From Rahnella victoriana (GTDB taxonomy: Bacteria; Pseudomonadota; Gammaproteobacteria; Enterobacterales; Enterobacteriaceae): a stretch of DNA of 64,000 nt. The position numbers and the translations under genes were made by a program. The number at the start of each line of letters is the position of its first letter. Position 1 is the stretch's first letter. Shown piece by piece: positions 40,962 to 50,519 of the stretch. Under the pieces are notes generated by a model that saw only the letters and a list, made by a program, of their open reading frames with translations, ran no database searches and was not told the origin of the DNA. Location of the stretch: positions 62,001-126,000 of the forward strand of contig NZ_SJOJ01000016.1 of NCBI RefSeq assembly GCF_004330295.1. Reading direction: 5' to 3'.

Positions 40962-41151
40962 ATAATACGCACCAGTACCGGATGGTGATAAAGCCATTAT
41001 TTTACAGCGAATTAGTTTGGGTTTTTGGAATGAAATCAGGCGTTTTAGCGGCTTTGCTGCGTTAAAAAGTACTGGACGATAGCTTAAATTGGTGTGATAA
41101 CTTCGCACCATTGAGTGACAACTCTACAGAATTGATGATGAGGAACTTAAG

Positions 41152-42564
41152 ATGGCGCAGTTTTTAACGGAAGACTTCCTTCTTGACACTGAATTCGCAC
41201 GTCGCCTGTATCACGACTATGCGAAAGATGAGCCCATTTTTGACTACCACTGCCATTTGCCACCTGAGCTGATTGCGCAGGACTACAAATTCAAAAACCT
41301 GTATGACATCTGGCTGAAAGGCGATCACTACAAATGGCGCGCGATGCGTACCAACGGTGTGCCTGAGCGTATGTGTACCGGCGATGCCAGTGACCGTGAA
41401 AAATTTGATGCCTGGGCTGCAACGGTTCCTCACACGATCGGTAACCCGCTGTACCACTGGACGCACTTAGAACTGCGCCGTCCGTTCGGTATCACCGGAA
41501 AACTGCTTTCTCCGTCTACGGCGGGCGAAATCTGGGAACGCGGTAATGAACTGCTGGCGCAGGATGACTTCTCTGCCCGCGGCATCATGAAACAGATGAA
41601 CGTGAAAATGGTCGGCACCACCGATGACCCGATCGATTCTCTGGAACATCATAAAGCTGTCGCACAAGATGCCAGTTTTGACATTAAAGTGCTGCCAAGC
41701 TGGCGTCCGGATAAAGCCTTCAACATTGAAGCGGCCACGTTCGTGGATTACATGAAGAAACTGGAAGCGGCGGCTGACGTCTCTATTACCCGTTTCAGCG
41801 ATCTGCGTGATGCCCTGAAAAAACGTATGGATCACTTCGCGGCGCACGGTTGCAAAGTGTCTGACCACGCGCTGGATGTGGTGGTGTACGGCGAAGCGGA
41901 TGACGCCACGCTGGACGGCATTCTGGCCCGTCGTCTGAACGGCGAAACGCCAACTGCGCAGGAAATTGCCCAGTTCAAAACCGGCGTGCTGTTGTATCTG
42001 GCTTCTGAATATCAACGTCGTGAATGGGTACAGCAATACCACATTGGCGCGCTGCGCAATAACAACACCCGTATGTTCCAGCTGATTGGTGCAGACGTCG
42101 GTTTCGACTCCATTAACGACCAGCCGCTGGCAGAACCGCTGTCCAAACTGCTGGGCGCGCAGGGTCTGGCCGGTGGCCTGCCAAAAACTATCCTGTATTG
42201 CCTGAACCCGCGTGATAACGAAGTGATCGGCACCATGGTCGGTAACTTCCAGGGCGAAGGGATGCCGGGCAAAATGCAGTTCGGTTCCGGCTGGTGGTTT
42301 AACGATCAGAAAGACGGCATGCAACGTCAGATGACCCAGCTTGCCAATCTGGGCTTACTGAGCCGTTTCGTCGGCATGCTGACTGACAGCCGCAGCTTCT
42401 TGTCCTATACGCGTCATGAATATTTCCGTCGCATCCTGTGCCAGATGATCGGCCGCTGGGTGGAAGATGGCGAAGCACCGGCAGATATCGAACTGCTGGG
42501 CAGCATGGTGAAAAATATCTGCTTCGATAATGCCAAACAGTATTTCCAGATTGAACTGAACTGA
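41152..42564 (+). CDS. uxaC: UxaC, uronate isomerase
   Basis: A 470-residue amidohydrolase-fold enzyme that isomerises D-glucuronate to D-fructuronate and D-galacturonate to D-tagaturonate. The metal-binding HxH is in [14 protein letters not shown] (about 30-43), and the late signature is [19 protein letters not shown]. First gene of uxaCBA, with a GAGGAAC-type ribosome-binding sequence. Confidence 0.97.
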   Translation: MAQFLTEDFLLDTEFARRLYHDYAKDEPIFDYHCHLPPELIAQDYKFKNLYDIWLKGDHYKWRAMRTNGVPERMCTGDASDREKFDAWAATVPHTIGNPLYHWTHLELRRPFGITGKLLSPSTAGEIWERGNELLAQDDFSARGIMKQMNVKMVGTTDDPIDSLEHHKAVAQDASFDIKVLPSWRPDKAFNIEAATFVDYMKKLEAAADVSITRFSDLRDALKKRMDHFAAHGCKVSDHALDVVVYGEADDATLDGILARRLNGETPTAQEIAQFKTGVLLYLASEYQRREWVQQYHIGALRNNNTRMFQLIGADVGFDSINDQPLAEPLSKLLGAQGLAGGLPKTILYCLNPRDNEVIGTMVGNFQGEGMPGKMQFGSGWWFNDQKDGMQRQMTQLANLGLLSRFVGMLTDSRSFLSYTRHEYFRRILCQMIGRWVEDGEAPADIELLGSMVKNICFDNAKQYFQIELN

Positions 42565-42602
42565 TCTGCAAAAACTGAGCTTCATAGATTAAGTAGTTCG
42601 AC

Positions 42603-42624
42603 GGAGCGCAGGTCCCTGCGCTCC
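42603..42624 (+). repeat. Stem-loop between uxaC and uxaB
   Basis: Perfect stem GGAGCGCAG / CTGCGCTCC with a four-base loop and no T-run. Probably an mRNA-stabilising or processing hairpin inside the operon. Confidence 0.6.
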
Positions 42625-42734
42625 TGAAATAAACACTGTAATAACAACTAACTATCCCAACAGAGAACGACGGCCACGGGGCATTTTTCCCGCCCTCAAA
42701 GACCGGAGTCTGAGCAAATTAAGGTGAATGTGAG

Positions 42735-44186
42735 ATGCAAAGGTTAAATCGCCGTGACTTCCCTGGCCGTCAACATCCGGACAAAATTATCCAGTTTGGT
42801 GAAGGTAACTTTTTGCGGGCGTTTGTTGACTGGCAAATCGACCTGCTGAATGAACACACCGATCTGGACGCCGGGATCGTGGTCATTCGCCCGATTGATA
42901 CCGACTTCCCACCTTCACTCAGCACGCAGGATGGTCTGTATACCACCATCATCAGCGGCCTGAACGAACAGGGTGAAACGGTGCGTGATACCCGCATCAT
43001 CCGTTCCGTTAACCGCGAAATTAATATTTATCATCAGTTTGATGAGTATCTGGCGCTGGCCCGCGACCCGAATATCCGCTTCGTGTTCTCCAACACCACC
43101 GAAGCCGGTATCAGTTATGTAGAAAGCGATCGCCTTGAAGATGCGCCTCCGGCCAGTTTCCCGGCCAAACTGACCCGTTTGCTGTTTGAACGTTTCACGC
43201 ATTTCTCCGGTGCGGCCGATAAAGGCTGGGTGCTGCTGCCTTGCGAACTGATCGACTATAACGGTGAAGCATTGCAGGAACTGGTGCTGCGTTACGCGCA
43301 ACAATGGGCGTTGCCTGCGGCCTTCACGCAGTGGCTGGAAAACAGTAATACATTCTGTTCGACGCTGGTTGACCGCATCGTGACCGGTTATCCGCGCAGC
43401 GAAATTGACAGCCTGCAGGAAGAACTGGGCTATCAGGACAGCTTCTTTGACAGCGCCGAGCACTTCTACCTGTTCGTCATTCAGGGGCCAAAAAGTCTGG
43501 CTCAGGAACTGCGTCTGGACAAACTGCCGCTGAATATCCGTCTGGTTGACGACATCAAACCGTACAAAGAACGCAAAGTGGCGATCCTCAACGGCGCGCA
43601 CACCGCGCTGGTGCCGGTGGCCTTCCTGTCAGGGCTGAATACCGTGGGCGAATCCATGAATGATCCGCAGATCAGCCGCTTTGTGGAACTGGCCATTGCC
43701 GAGGAAATCTCGCCGGTGCTGGATCTGCCGCAGGATGAACTGACGTCCTTTGCCCAGGCGGTACTCAGCCGTTTCCGCAACCCGTTCATTCAGCATCAGC
43801 TGCTGTCGATTGCCCTGAACGGCATGACCAAATACCGCACCCGTATTCTGCCGCAACTGCTGGCGAGTCAGGAAAAGAACCAGATGCTGCCTCCGCGTCT
43901 GACCTTTGCACTGGCGGCGCTGCTGGCGTTTTATCGTGGCGAGCGTCACGGTGAAATCTATCCGTTGCAGGACGATGCACACTGGCTGAGCCGTTTCTCC
44001 GAACTCTGGGGCGATGTGCGCAGTGGCAGTCTGCCGCTGATCGGGCTGGTGGAAACCGTGCTGGCCGATGAAGAACACTGGGGACGTGACCTGAACACCG
44101 TGCCGGGTCTGACTGCCAAAGTCACCGAACAACTGCAGGCGATTGAAGACCGTGGCATGCGCGATGCGCTGGCGGCTTACAGCTAA
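42735..44186 (+). CDS. uxaB: UxaB, tagaturonate (altronate) reductase
   Basis: A 483-residue NAD-dependent dehydrogenase of the mannitol dehydrogenase family that reduces D-tagaturonate to D-altronate. The N-terminal Rossmann segment [17 protein letters not shown] (about 18-34) and the catalytic region [18 protein letters not shown] are clear. In E. coli uxaB is unlinked to uxaCA; here it lies between uxaC and uxaA, as in several plant-associated enterobacteria. uxaA follows after 11 bases. Confidence 0.96.
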   Translation: MQRLNRRDFPGRQHPDKIIQFGEGNFLRAFVDWQIDLLNEHTDLDAGIVVIRPIDTDFPPSLSTQDGLYTTIISGLNEQGETVRDTRIIRSVNREINIYHQFDEYLALARDPNIRFVFSNTTEAGISYVESDRLEDAPPASFPAKLTRLLFERFTHFSGAADKGWVLLPCELIDYNGEALQELVLRYAQQWALPAAFTQWLENSNTFCSTLVDRIVTGYPRSEIDSLQEELGYQDSFFDSAEHFYLFVIQGPKSLAQELRLDKLPLNIRLVDDIKPYKERKVAILNGAHTALVPVAFLSGLNTVGESMNDPQISRFVELAIAEEISPVLDLPQDELTSFAQAVLSRFRNPFIQHQLLSIALNGMTKYRTRILPQLLASQEKNQMLPPRLTFALAALLAFYRGERHGEIYPLQDDAHWLSRFSELWGDVRSGSLPLIGLVETVLADEEHWGRDLNTVPGLTAKVTEQLQAIEDRGMRDALAAYS

Positions 44187-44197
44187 GAGAGCGATCT

Positions 44198-45688
44198 ATG
44201 CAAAGTATCATTCAAATTCATACCGCTGATAACGTTGCTGTCGCGCTGCGCGACATCGAAGCAGGCGAGCAGGTTGAAGCAGGCGGTTACACCGTCGTCC
44301 TGCCGCAGCCTGTGGCCCGAGGTCATAAATTCGCCCTCCGCCCGATTGCGGCGGGGGAGAACATTGTTAAGTACGGTTTGCCGATCGGGCATGCGCTGGC
44401 GGCCATTGAGCCGGGTGTGCATATCCACTCACAAAACGGCAAAACCAATCTCAGCGATCTGGACGAATACCAGTATCAGCCGGATTTCGCCAGCCTGCCG
44501 GAACAGATGGCAGATCGCGATGTACAGATCTTCCGTCGTAAAAACGGACAGGTGGGGATCCGCAATGAATTGTGGCTGATCCCGACGGTGGGGTGCGTCA
44601 ACGGGATCGCCCGTCAGATCCAGTCACGTTTCCTGAAAGAAACCAATGACGCGGAAGGCATCGATGGCGTTTTCCTGTTCACCCATCCGTTCGGTTGTTC
44701 ACAGCTGGGCGACGACCATGTGAACACCCGCACCATGCTGCAAAACATGGTTCGTCATCCGAACGCGGGCGCGGTGCTGGTGATCGGCCTCGGTTGTGAA
44801 AACAATCAGGTGGACGTGTTCCGCGACACGCTGGGCGACGTTGACGAAGAGCGCGTGCGTTTCATGACGCTGCAAAAATTCGACGACGAAGTGGAAGCCG
44901 GTCTGGAACGTCTGCGCGAGCTGTATGCCGTGATGCGTGACGATAAACGCGTGCCGGGCAAACTCAGCGAACTGAAATTCGGTCTGGAATGTGGGGGTTC
45001 TGACGGCTTGTCCGGGATCACCGCCAACCCGCTGCTCGGCCGCTTCTCCGATTATGTGATCGCTAACGGCGGTACCTCCGTACTGACCGAAGTGCCGGAA
45101 ATGTTTGGCGCGGAACGCATTCTGATGAGCCGCTGCCGTGATGAAGGCACGTTTGAAAAAACCGTTCACATGGTGAATGATTTCAAACAGTACTTTATCG
45201 AACATAACCAGCCGATTTATGAGAATCCGTCTCCGGGTAACAAAGCCGGTGGCATCACCACGCTGGAAGAAAAATCCCTCGGCTGTACGCAGAAAGCCGG
45301 TCAAAGCCCGGTGATGGACGTGCTGAAATACGGCGAACGTCTGACCACGCCGGGTCTGAACCTGCTGAGTGCGCCGGGTAACGACGCCGTCGCCACCAGT
45401 GCGCTGGCCGGTGCCGGATGCCATATGGTGCTGTTCAGTACCGGCCGCGGTACGCCATACGGTGGTTTTGTGCCGACGGTGAAACTGGCGACTAACAGTG
45501 AACTGGCGACCAAAAAACCGCACTGGATCGATTTTGATGCCGGACGCCTGATCCACGATGTCAGCATGGATCAACTGCTGGGTGAATTTGTGGATCTGAT
45601 CGTGGCGATCGCCGATGGGCGCAAAGCCAAAAACGAACTCAATGATTTCCGCGAATTAGCCATCTTTAAAAGCGGTGTCACATTGTAA
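44198..45688 (+). CDS. uxaA: UxaA, altronate dehydratase
   Basis: A 496-residue iron-dependent enzyme that converts D-altronate to 2-keto-3-deoxygluconate. It has an N-terminal SAF domain (about 1-90) and the UxaA catalytic domain (THPFGCSQLGDD; GLGCENNQ; FGLECGGSDGLSGITANP). The conserved Cys and His residues for iron are present. Last gene of uxaCBA, followed by a hairpin terminator. Confidence 0.97.
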   Translation: MQSIIQIHTADNVAVALRDIEAGEQVEAGGYTVVLPQPVARGHKFALRPIAAGENIVKYGLPIGHALAAIEPGVHIHSQNGKTNLSDLDEYQYQPDFASLPEQMADRDVQIFRRKNGQVGIRNELWLIPTVGCVNGIARQIQSRFLKETNDAEGIDGVFLFTHPFGCSQLGDDHVNTRTMLQNMVRHPNAGAVLVIGLGCENNQVDVFRDTLGDVDEERVRFMTLQKFDDEVEAGLERLRELYAVMRDDKRVPGKLSELKFGLECGGSDGLSGITANPLLGRFSDYVIANGGTSVLTEVPEMFGAERILMSRCRDEGTFEKTVHMVNDFKQYFIEHNQPIYENPSPGNKAGGITTLEEKSLGCTQKAGQSPVMDVLKYGERLTTPGLNLLSAPGNDAVATSALAGAGCHMVLFSTGRGTPYGGFVPTVKLATNSELATKKPHWIDFDAGRLIHDVSMDQLLGEFVDLIVAIADGRKAKNELNDFRELAIFKSGVTL

Positions 45689-45712
45689 CCGGTCAGGTTT
45701 ATCGTTAGGATG

Positions 45713-45758
45713 AAACGGCGTTTCAGTTATGAAGCGCCGTTTGCTTTTGCAGCGCAAG
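45713..45758 (+). terminator. Terminator of uxaCBA
   Basis: AAACGGCGTTTC / GAAGCGCCGTTT stem (one G:T pair) with a short loop, followed by GCTTTTG. Confidence 0.65.
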
Positions 45759-45784
45759 AACTCCACGTATGAGACTCCTGACAA

Positions 45785-46348
45785 ATGACGTATTACTGGT
45801 TTGCCCAGTCAGTTGGTGTTGTGGCCTTCATGGTCGGCATCACGATGTTTTTCAACCGCAGCGACCGCCGCTTTAAACAACAACTTTCTGCTTACAGCGC
45901 CATTATCGGCGTGCATTTCCTGATGATGGGTGCTGCGCCTGCGGGCATGAGCGCCTTACTCAACTCCCTGCGCACACTGATTTCCCTGCGTACCCGTAAC
46001 CAGTGGATCATGGTAATTTTCATCGTCCTGACGCTGGGATTAGGGCTAAGCCGCGCCCATCACTGGGTGGAGCTTTTGCCGGTCGGCGCCACGGTAGTCA
46101 GCACCTGGGCGCTGTTCCGCACCAGCGGGCTGACCACGCGATGCATAATGTGGTGCTCAACCTGCTGCTGGGTGGCGCACAACATCTGGCTCGGTTCGAT
46201 TGGCGGATCGCTTATCGAAGGCAGTTTTCTGGTCATGAACGGCTTTAACATCATCCGCTTCCGCCGCCTGCAACTGCGCGGTATCGACCCGTTCGAGGTC
46301 GAGAAGAAGATAGTTCAGAAGATGGATGAAAATAAAGCAGCGGAGTGA
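45785..46348 (+). CDS. ygjV: YgjV, inner-membrane protein
   Basis: A 187-residue member of the YgjV family with about five or six membrane segments (SVGVVAFMVGITMFF; IIGVHFLMMGAAPAG; WIMVIFIVLTLGLGL; ATVVSTWALF; the FLVMNGFNIIRF end). Length and sequence match E. coli YgjV, which also follows uxaA. Function unknown. Confidence 0.92.
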   Translation: MTYYWFAQSVGVVAFMVGITMFFNRSDRRFKQQLSAYSAIIGVHFLMMGAAPAGMSALLNSLRTLISLRTRNQWIMVIFIVLTLGLGLSRAHHWVELLPVGATVVSTWALFRTSGLTTRCIMWCSTCCWVAHNIWLGSIGGSLIEGSFLVMNGFNIIRFRRLQLRGIDPFEVEKKIVQKMDENKAAE

Positions 46349-46372
46349 GATATCACTCCGCCAGAAGCGGAT

Positions 46373-47104
46373 TTACTCGTCTAATTTCAGCGGCGGTAAC
46401 TGACCAAAAATGCTCAGCAAACCCTCGCCCCAGCCTTTGCGGATCATGTCGAAATACGGGTGCGTTTCGGTGATCCGATGTTGCTGCGCGGCGCTGAAAC
46501 TGTCGGTCGGATAGGTCATGACATCCAGCGGCAGGCCGACGGAAAGGTTGCTGCGCAGCGTCGAATCCATCGAAATCAGCGCACATTGCATCGCCTGATC
46601 CAGCGCGGTGTCGTAGTTCAGCACCCGGTCGATGATCGGTTTGCCGTACTTACTTTCGCCAATCTGGAAATACGGCGTGTCATGCGTGGCTTCGATGAAA
46701 TTCCCCTGCGGATAAATATGAAACAGCCGCAGACCCTCGCCTTTGATCTGGCCGCCGAGCAACAGGTTACAGCTGAAATCGGTGTTGCCGCCCTGATTGG
46801 CACCGCTGTCCCGCGCAATCACTTCACGCACCGTTTCCCCCAGCAGGCTGGCGGCATCGTACAGCGATTTCACGTTCAGCAGGTTTTCCCGTTCATCATC
46901 CAGACAGCGGCGGTGCAGCAGACTGATAATGCTCTGTGTGGTCGCCAGATTACCGGCGCTCTGGATCACCAGCACCCTCTCATCGCTTTGATGAAAGACA
47001 TGCAGCTTGCGGAAAGTGGAAATATGGTCCACTCCGGCATTGGTGCGTGAATCTGAAACGAACACCAGGCCAGAGGATAAGCGCATGGCCACACAGTAAG
47101 TCAT
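46373..47104 (-). CDS. Anbu, proteasome-like peptidase
   Basis: A 243-residue Ntn-hydrolase of the Anbu (ancestral beta-subunit) family, a bacterial relative of HslV and proteasome beta subunits. After Met removal Thr1 is the predicted nucleophile (TYCVAM). Asp17 (SDSRTNAG) and Lys32 match the proteasome catalytic Asp17 and Lys33. Published Anbu proteins form open or helical assemblies and show little ordinary protease activity; the substrate is unknown. It is the last gene of a four-gene operon, 26 bases after the transglutaminase gene. The family assignment is strong, the function inferred only. Confidence 0.93.
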   Translation of the reverse strand: MTYCVAMRLSSGLVFVSDSRTNAGVDHISTFRKLHVFHQSDERVLVIQSAGNLATTQSIISLLHRRCLDDERENLLNVKSLYDAASLLGETVREVIARDSGANQGGNTDFSCNLLLGGQIKGEGLRLFHIYPQGNFIEATHDTPYFQIGESKYGKPIIDRVLNYDTALDQAMQCALISMDSTLRSNLSVGLPLDVMTYPTDSFSAAQQHRITETHPYFDMIRKGWGEGLLSIFGQLPPLKLDE

Positions 47105-47130
47105 AAAAAAGTTTCCTCAGGCATTCAGGA

Positions 47131-47925
47131 TCATTGCGGAACGTCGAGCATGGCGACGGCCGCGACAGTGCGCATATCTTCGCTTCCTCCGCCCAGCCGG
47201 ACGCCGCGAACCGGGCATGCATCAAGATAATCTATGCCGATAGCCAGTTTCAAATGCTGATTCGGTTTGCAGGTGTTGTTGGTGACGTCAAAGCTCTGCC
47301 AGCGGTCATCCAGCCAGGCTTCCGCCCAGGCGTGCATGGCGACATGAGTGGAATCCTCCGAGTAAAGATAGCCGCTGACGTAGCGTGCCGGAATGCCCAG
47401 ACTGCGGCAGCAGGCGAGGAAAACGTGAGTGTGATCCTGACAGACACCGGTCTGTGCCGAAAACGCCTGCGAGGCGCTGTCTTTCACCGTGGTACTGCCG
47501 GGGTTATACGGCATTTTCAGCAGCAATTCGCCCATCAGATTGCACAGACTTTCATGTTGCGCCTGTGGCCGGTAATAGCGGCTGGCGAAATCGCGGATGG
47601 CACCGTCGGCCAGCGTCAGCGGGCTGGTGCGTAAAAACACCAGCGGCGAGAGGTGTCCGCAACTGTCATCTTCCGTGTTGTCTTCAATTTCTACCACGCC
47701 ATTGGCTTCAATGGTGATGGCCTGATGAGGCTGATCGAGCGTCAGAACATGCAGCACATTGCCGTAGGCATCCAGCGTGCGGGTGGCGTATTCCGGCAGG
47801 GTCAGATCCCAGGATAAAATTTTCTGATGGCTGGAATCCTGCGGGGTCAGGCGCAGGTATTGCGTGCTGTGTTTAACCTGTTGCGCATAGGTGTAATGCG
47901 TCTGATGTGTGACATTCAGTTTCAT
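47131..47925 (-). CDS. Transglutaminase-like cysteine peptidase (Anbu cluster)
   Basis: A 264-residue protein with the bacterial transglutaminase N-terminal beta domain (about 1-90) and the transglutaminase/protease core. The catalytic triad is visible: Cys162 (TGVCQDHTHVF), His198 (AMHAWAEAW) and Asp213 (FDVTN). Members of this group are usually papain-like amidases rather than cross-linking enzymes. Its start overlaps the stop of the alpha-E gene by one base. Proposed to cut or transfer the peptide made by the neighbouring ATP-grasp enzyme. Confidence 0.93.
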   Translation of the reverse strand: MKLNVTHQTHYTYAQQVKHSTQYLRLTPQDSSHQKILSWDLTLPEYATRTLDAYGNVLHVLTLDQPHQAITIEANGVVEIEDNTEDDSCGHLSPLVFLRTSPLTLADGAIRDFASRYYRPQAQHESLCNLMGELLLKMPYNPGSTTVKDSASQAFSAQTGVCQDHTHVFLACCRSLGIPARYVSGYLYSEDSTHVAMHAWAEAWLDDRWQSFDVTNNTCKPNQHLKLAIGIDYLDACPVRGVRLGGGSEDMRTVAAVAMLDVPQ

Positions 47926-48866
47926 TATTGAGCCTCCAGATAGGTTTGATGAATGCTCTCAGCGATGGCGTTGGTCTGATCCAGAAACTGCATCAGCCAG
48001 GGGCTGAGACCCATCTCAACGATCTCGTCCATTTCGGTAAAACGAAGTTGTGCATGAAGGGTATGGACGCGGCGGCGTGGCAAATTGCCCGCGCTGCCGC
48101 CGATTTCCTCCAGCTGTTCGGCCATGATTTCGACACAGGAAAGCAGGGAGCGCGGTAACTCGCGGCGCAGCACCAGCAGCTCCGCAATACGTTTCTGGCT
48201 GAGTTGCTGTTTGTAGAGGGTGTGGAACGCCTCGCGGGCGCTGACGGCGCGCAGCAAGGTATCCATCCGGTAGTATTCGCGCACCGGATCTTCATCGGCA
48301 TTCAGTAACTGGTTTTTGGCATCCAGCAGGCGCGCGGTGCTGTCTGCGCGTTCCAGCATGGTGCCGAGGCGGATAAAATTCTGTGCATCGCTGCGCAGCA
48401 ACGTGCCGAACATCGCGCCGCGAAACAGATGTGAACGTTCTTTCACCCAGTCGAAGAAGGAATCCGCTCCGGCAGAACCGACGCCCTGACGGCGGATCAG
48501 TTTCATCTCAATCCAGGTGGCATTGATGCTTTCCCAGACCTCAGACGACAGGCTGCCGCGCACGGCATGGGCATTGTTCCACGCCATCTGCAAACAGCTG
48601 AAAATGCTGCTGTGGTTGACACTGTCCAGCGCAAAAAAGTTGAGCAGATTGCTCATGGTTTCCTGCGGATAATGCTCACTGAATAAGGTGCGCGTACCGG
48701 TCATGGTCAGCGGCACCAGCAGGTCGTTATTTTCATCACGGGCGCTGACATCGCGGATCGACATCATCGACAGTTTGTTGGTCACGTCCAGCAGGCGTGC
48801 GATATTCTCGGCGCGTTCCAGATAACGCGCCATCCAGTACAGTTCGCTGGCTGTTCTGCTTAGCAT
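47925..48866 (-). CDS. Alpha-E domain protein (Anbu cluster)
   Basis: A 313-residue all-helical alpha-E (DUF403) protein with the family start MLSRTASELYWMARYLERAEN and a second ERAxSTARLLD-type repeat at about 171-181. It contains conserved Arg/Glu pairs but no known catalytic site. Alpha-E proteins occur almost only with circularly permuted ATP-grasp and transglutaminase genes. It overlaps the upstream ATP-grasp gene by seven bases and the downstream gene by one, so all three are translationally coupled. Confidence 0.92.
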   Translation of the reverse strand: MLSRTASELYWMARYLERAENIARLLDVTNKLSMMSIRDVSARDENNDLLVPLTMTGTRTLFSEHYPQETMSNLLNFFALDSVNHSSIFSCLQMAWNNAHAVRGSLSSEVWESINATWIEMKLIRRQGVGSAGADSFFDWVKERSHLFRGAMFGTLLRSDAQNFIRLGTMLERADSTARLLDAKNQLLNADEDPVREYYRMDTLLRAVSAREAFHTLYKQQLSQKRIAELLVLRRELPRSLLSCVEIMAEQLEEIGGSAGNLPRRRVHTLHAQLRFTEMDEIVEMGLSPWLMQFLDQTNAIAESIHQTYLEAQ

Positions 48867-50311
48867 GCGTCATCCTCCGTCGGATTTTCTTCCAGCACCC
48901 AGGTGTCTTTGGTTCCGCCGCCCTGAGATGAATTGACCACCAGCGAACCTTCCGCCAGCGCCACACGGGTTAACCCGCCCGGCACCAGACGGATTTCCGC
49001 ACCGGTCAGGGCAAAAGGCCGCAGGTCGATATGGCGCGGTGCCAGCCCGTTGCCGACAAAGGTCGGGCAGGTGGACAGCGCCAGCGTTTCCTGGGCGATG
49101 TAGTTTTCCGGGCGGGTACGCAGCAATTCGCGGAAGCGGTCGATTTCCGCCTTACTGGCTGTCGGGCCAATCAGCATGCCGTAACCGCCTGCGCCATGAA
49201 CCTCCTTCACCACCATTTTTTCCAGATTCGCCAGCACGAAAGAGAGATCGCTTTCCTTGCGGCATTGCCAGGTCGGCACGTTATTGAGGATCGGATCTTC
49301 CGCCAGATAGTAGCGGATCATTTCCGGCACATACGGGTAGATCGATTTGTCATCCGCCACGCCGGTGCCGATGGCATTCGCCAGCACCACGCCACCGGAT
49401 CGATACACCGACAGCAGGCCGGGCACGCCGAGCATCGAATCGGCGCGGAACGCCAGCGGATCGAGGAATGCATCGTCGATACGCCGGTAAATCACGTCAA
49501 TTTTGCAGGGCCCGGCGGTGGTACGCATAAACACCGCGCCGTCTTTCACAAACAGATCGACGCTTTCTACCAGCTCAACGCCCATTTGCTGCGCGAGGAA
49601 ACTGTGCTCGAAATAGGCACTGTTAAAGCGGCCCGGCGTCAGTACCACCACGGTCGGATCATTGACCGTGGTGCTTTCGCGCAGGGTTTGCAGTAAGTGG
49701 GAAGGGTAGCGGGACACCGGCGCGATACGCTGCTCGGCAAACAGTTCGGGGTATAACCGCATCATCATTTTGCGGTTTTCCATCATGTACGACACGCCGG
49801 ACGGCGTACGCAGGTTGTCTTCCAGCACGTAATATTCGCCATCGCCGCCGCGCACCATGTCGGTACCGGCAATGTGCGCGTAGGTATCGCGATGCAGATC
49901 AATGCCCTGCATACAGGGCTGATACTGATCATTGGCCAGCACCTGTTCGGCAGGCACGATCCCTGCTTTGAGGATCTTCTGGTCGTGGTAAATATCATGC
50001 AGGAAAGCATTCAGCGCCTGCACCCGCTGGCGGATCCCGCGATCGAGCATCTGCCATTCGCTGGCCGGAATAATGCGCGGCACGCTGTCGAACGGGATCA
50101 GCCGTTCTGCGCCATCATCTTCACCGTAAACATTAAAGGTAATCCCCACCCGGTGGAACAGCAGCGCGGCTTCCTCTTTTTTGCGCTGAACTGCCTGTTG
50201 GTCGGCTTGCTGCAACCACTGCCAGTAGGCCTGATAATGGCTGCGGTGTTTCCCTTCAGCCATTAACATCTCATCAAAAAAGGGTGAATCGGAAAGGTCA
50301 ATCTTGATCAT
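48860..50311 (-). CDS. Circularly permuted ATP-grasp amidoligase (Anbu cluster)
   Basis: A 483-residue CP_ATPgrasp (DUF404/DUF407) enzyme predicted to form amide bonds using ATP. Motifs include RGGDGEYYVLEDNLRTPSGVSY (about 153-175 of this start), VLTPGRFNSAYFEH, DVIYRRIDDAFLDPL, VVKEVHGAGGYGM and the late TRVALAEGSLVVNSSQGGG. The frame extends to 50359. GAGG five bases before the ATG at 50311 makes this the likely start (the ATG at 50314 is possible). First gene of the operon, preceded by a sigma-54-like element. The real substrate is unknown. Confidence 0.92.
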   Translation of the reverse strand: MIKIDLSDSPFFDEMLMAEGKHRSHYQAYWQWLQQADQQAVQRKKEEAALLFHRVGITFNVYGEDDGAERLIPFDSVPRIIPASEWQMLDRGIRQRVQALNAFLHDIYHDQKILKAGIVPAEQVLANDQYQPCMQGIDLHRDTYAHIAGTDMVRGGDGEYYVLEDNLRTPSGVSYMMENRKMMMRLYPELFAEQRIAPVSRYPSHLLQTLRESTTVNDPTVVVLTPGRFNSAYFEHSFLAQQMGVELVESVDLFVKDGAVFMRTTAGPCKIDVIYRRIDDAFLDPLAFRADSMLGVPGLLSVYRSGGVVLANAIGTGVADDKSIYPYVPEMIRYYLAEDPILNNVPTWQCRKESDLSFVLANLEKMVVKEVHGAGGYGMLIGPTASKAEIDRFRELLRTRPENYIAQETLALSTCPTFVGNGLAPRHIDLRPFALTGAEIRLVPGGLTRVALAEGSLVVNSSQGGGTKDTWVLEENPTEDDAC

Positions 50312-50368
50312 CATCACCTCACAAACTGGACAGGCCGCAATTGAATCGTTCAATAACAATGAAGATCA

Positions 50369-50384
50369 GGCATAAAGTGTGCCA
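50369..50384 (-). promoter_or_regulatory. Sigma-54-like promoter upstream of the Anbu operon
   Basis: Minus strand TGGCACACTTTATGCC keeps the -24 GG and -12 GC dinucleotides with exactly ten bases between them (consensus TGGCAC-N5-TTGCW). It lies 58 bases upstream of the ATP-grasp start. No paired NtrC-type enhancer site was identified upstream by eye, so this is a motif match only. Confidence 0.4.
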
Positions 50385-50473
50385 GCGTGCAAAACGCAGA
50401 GAAAATCAGGGGAAATGAGGCAGGTCTGCTTAATTATAGGGCGATAAAAGGATCCTTTGCCTGAAAACAGGGC

Positions 50474-50500
50474 AAAAAAAACCAGCCCGCAGGCTGGTCT
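50474..50500 (-). terminator. Terminator of ridA
   Basis: Minus strand ACCAGCC-TGCG-GGCTGGT followed by seven or more T. It separates ridA from the Anbu operon on the same strand. Confidence 0.9.
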
Positions 50501-50519
50501 GGTGCATCACTGGCGCGGA

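Larger units (their letters stand above)
40168..41151. promoter_or_regulatory. exuT-uxaC divergent control region with a tandem duplication
   Basis: 984 bases without a gene. Two diverged copies of about 400 bases can be lined up at an offset of about 400-414 bases: ATGAACG (40361/40769), CAGGGAAG (40411/40817), GCGAAAGG (40437/40838), the 60-base block (40491/40902), ATTTTACA (40587/40999) and AATTGGTG (40673/41087). Each copy has an ExuR-like and a CRP-like site. Candidate uxaC promoter elements are TTGAGT (40925-40930) and TCTAAT (40949-40954). Confidence 0.65.

Noticed and set aside
40320-40972. Two short minus-strand frames (40340-40537 and 40706-40972) sharing a similar start
   Set aside because: Their similarity comes from the duplicated regulatory block, and nothing indicates translation.
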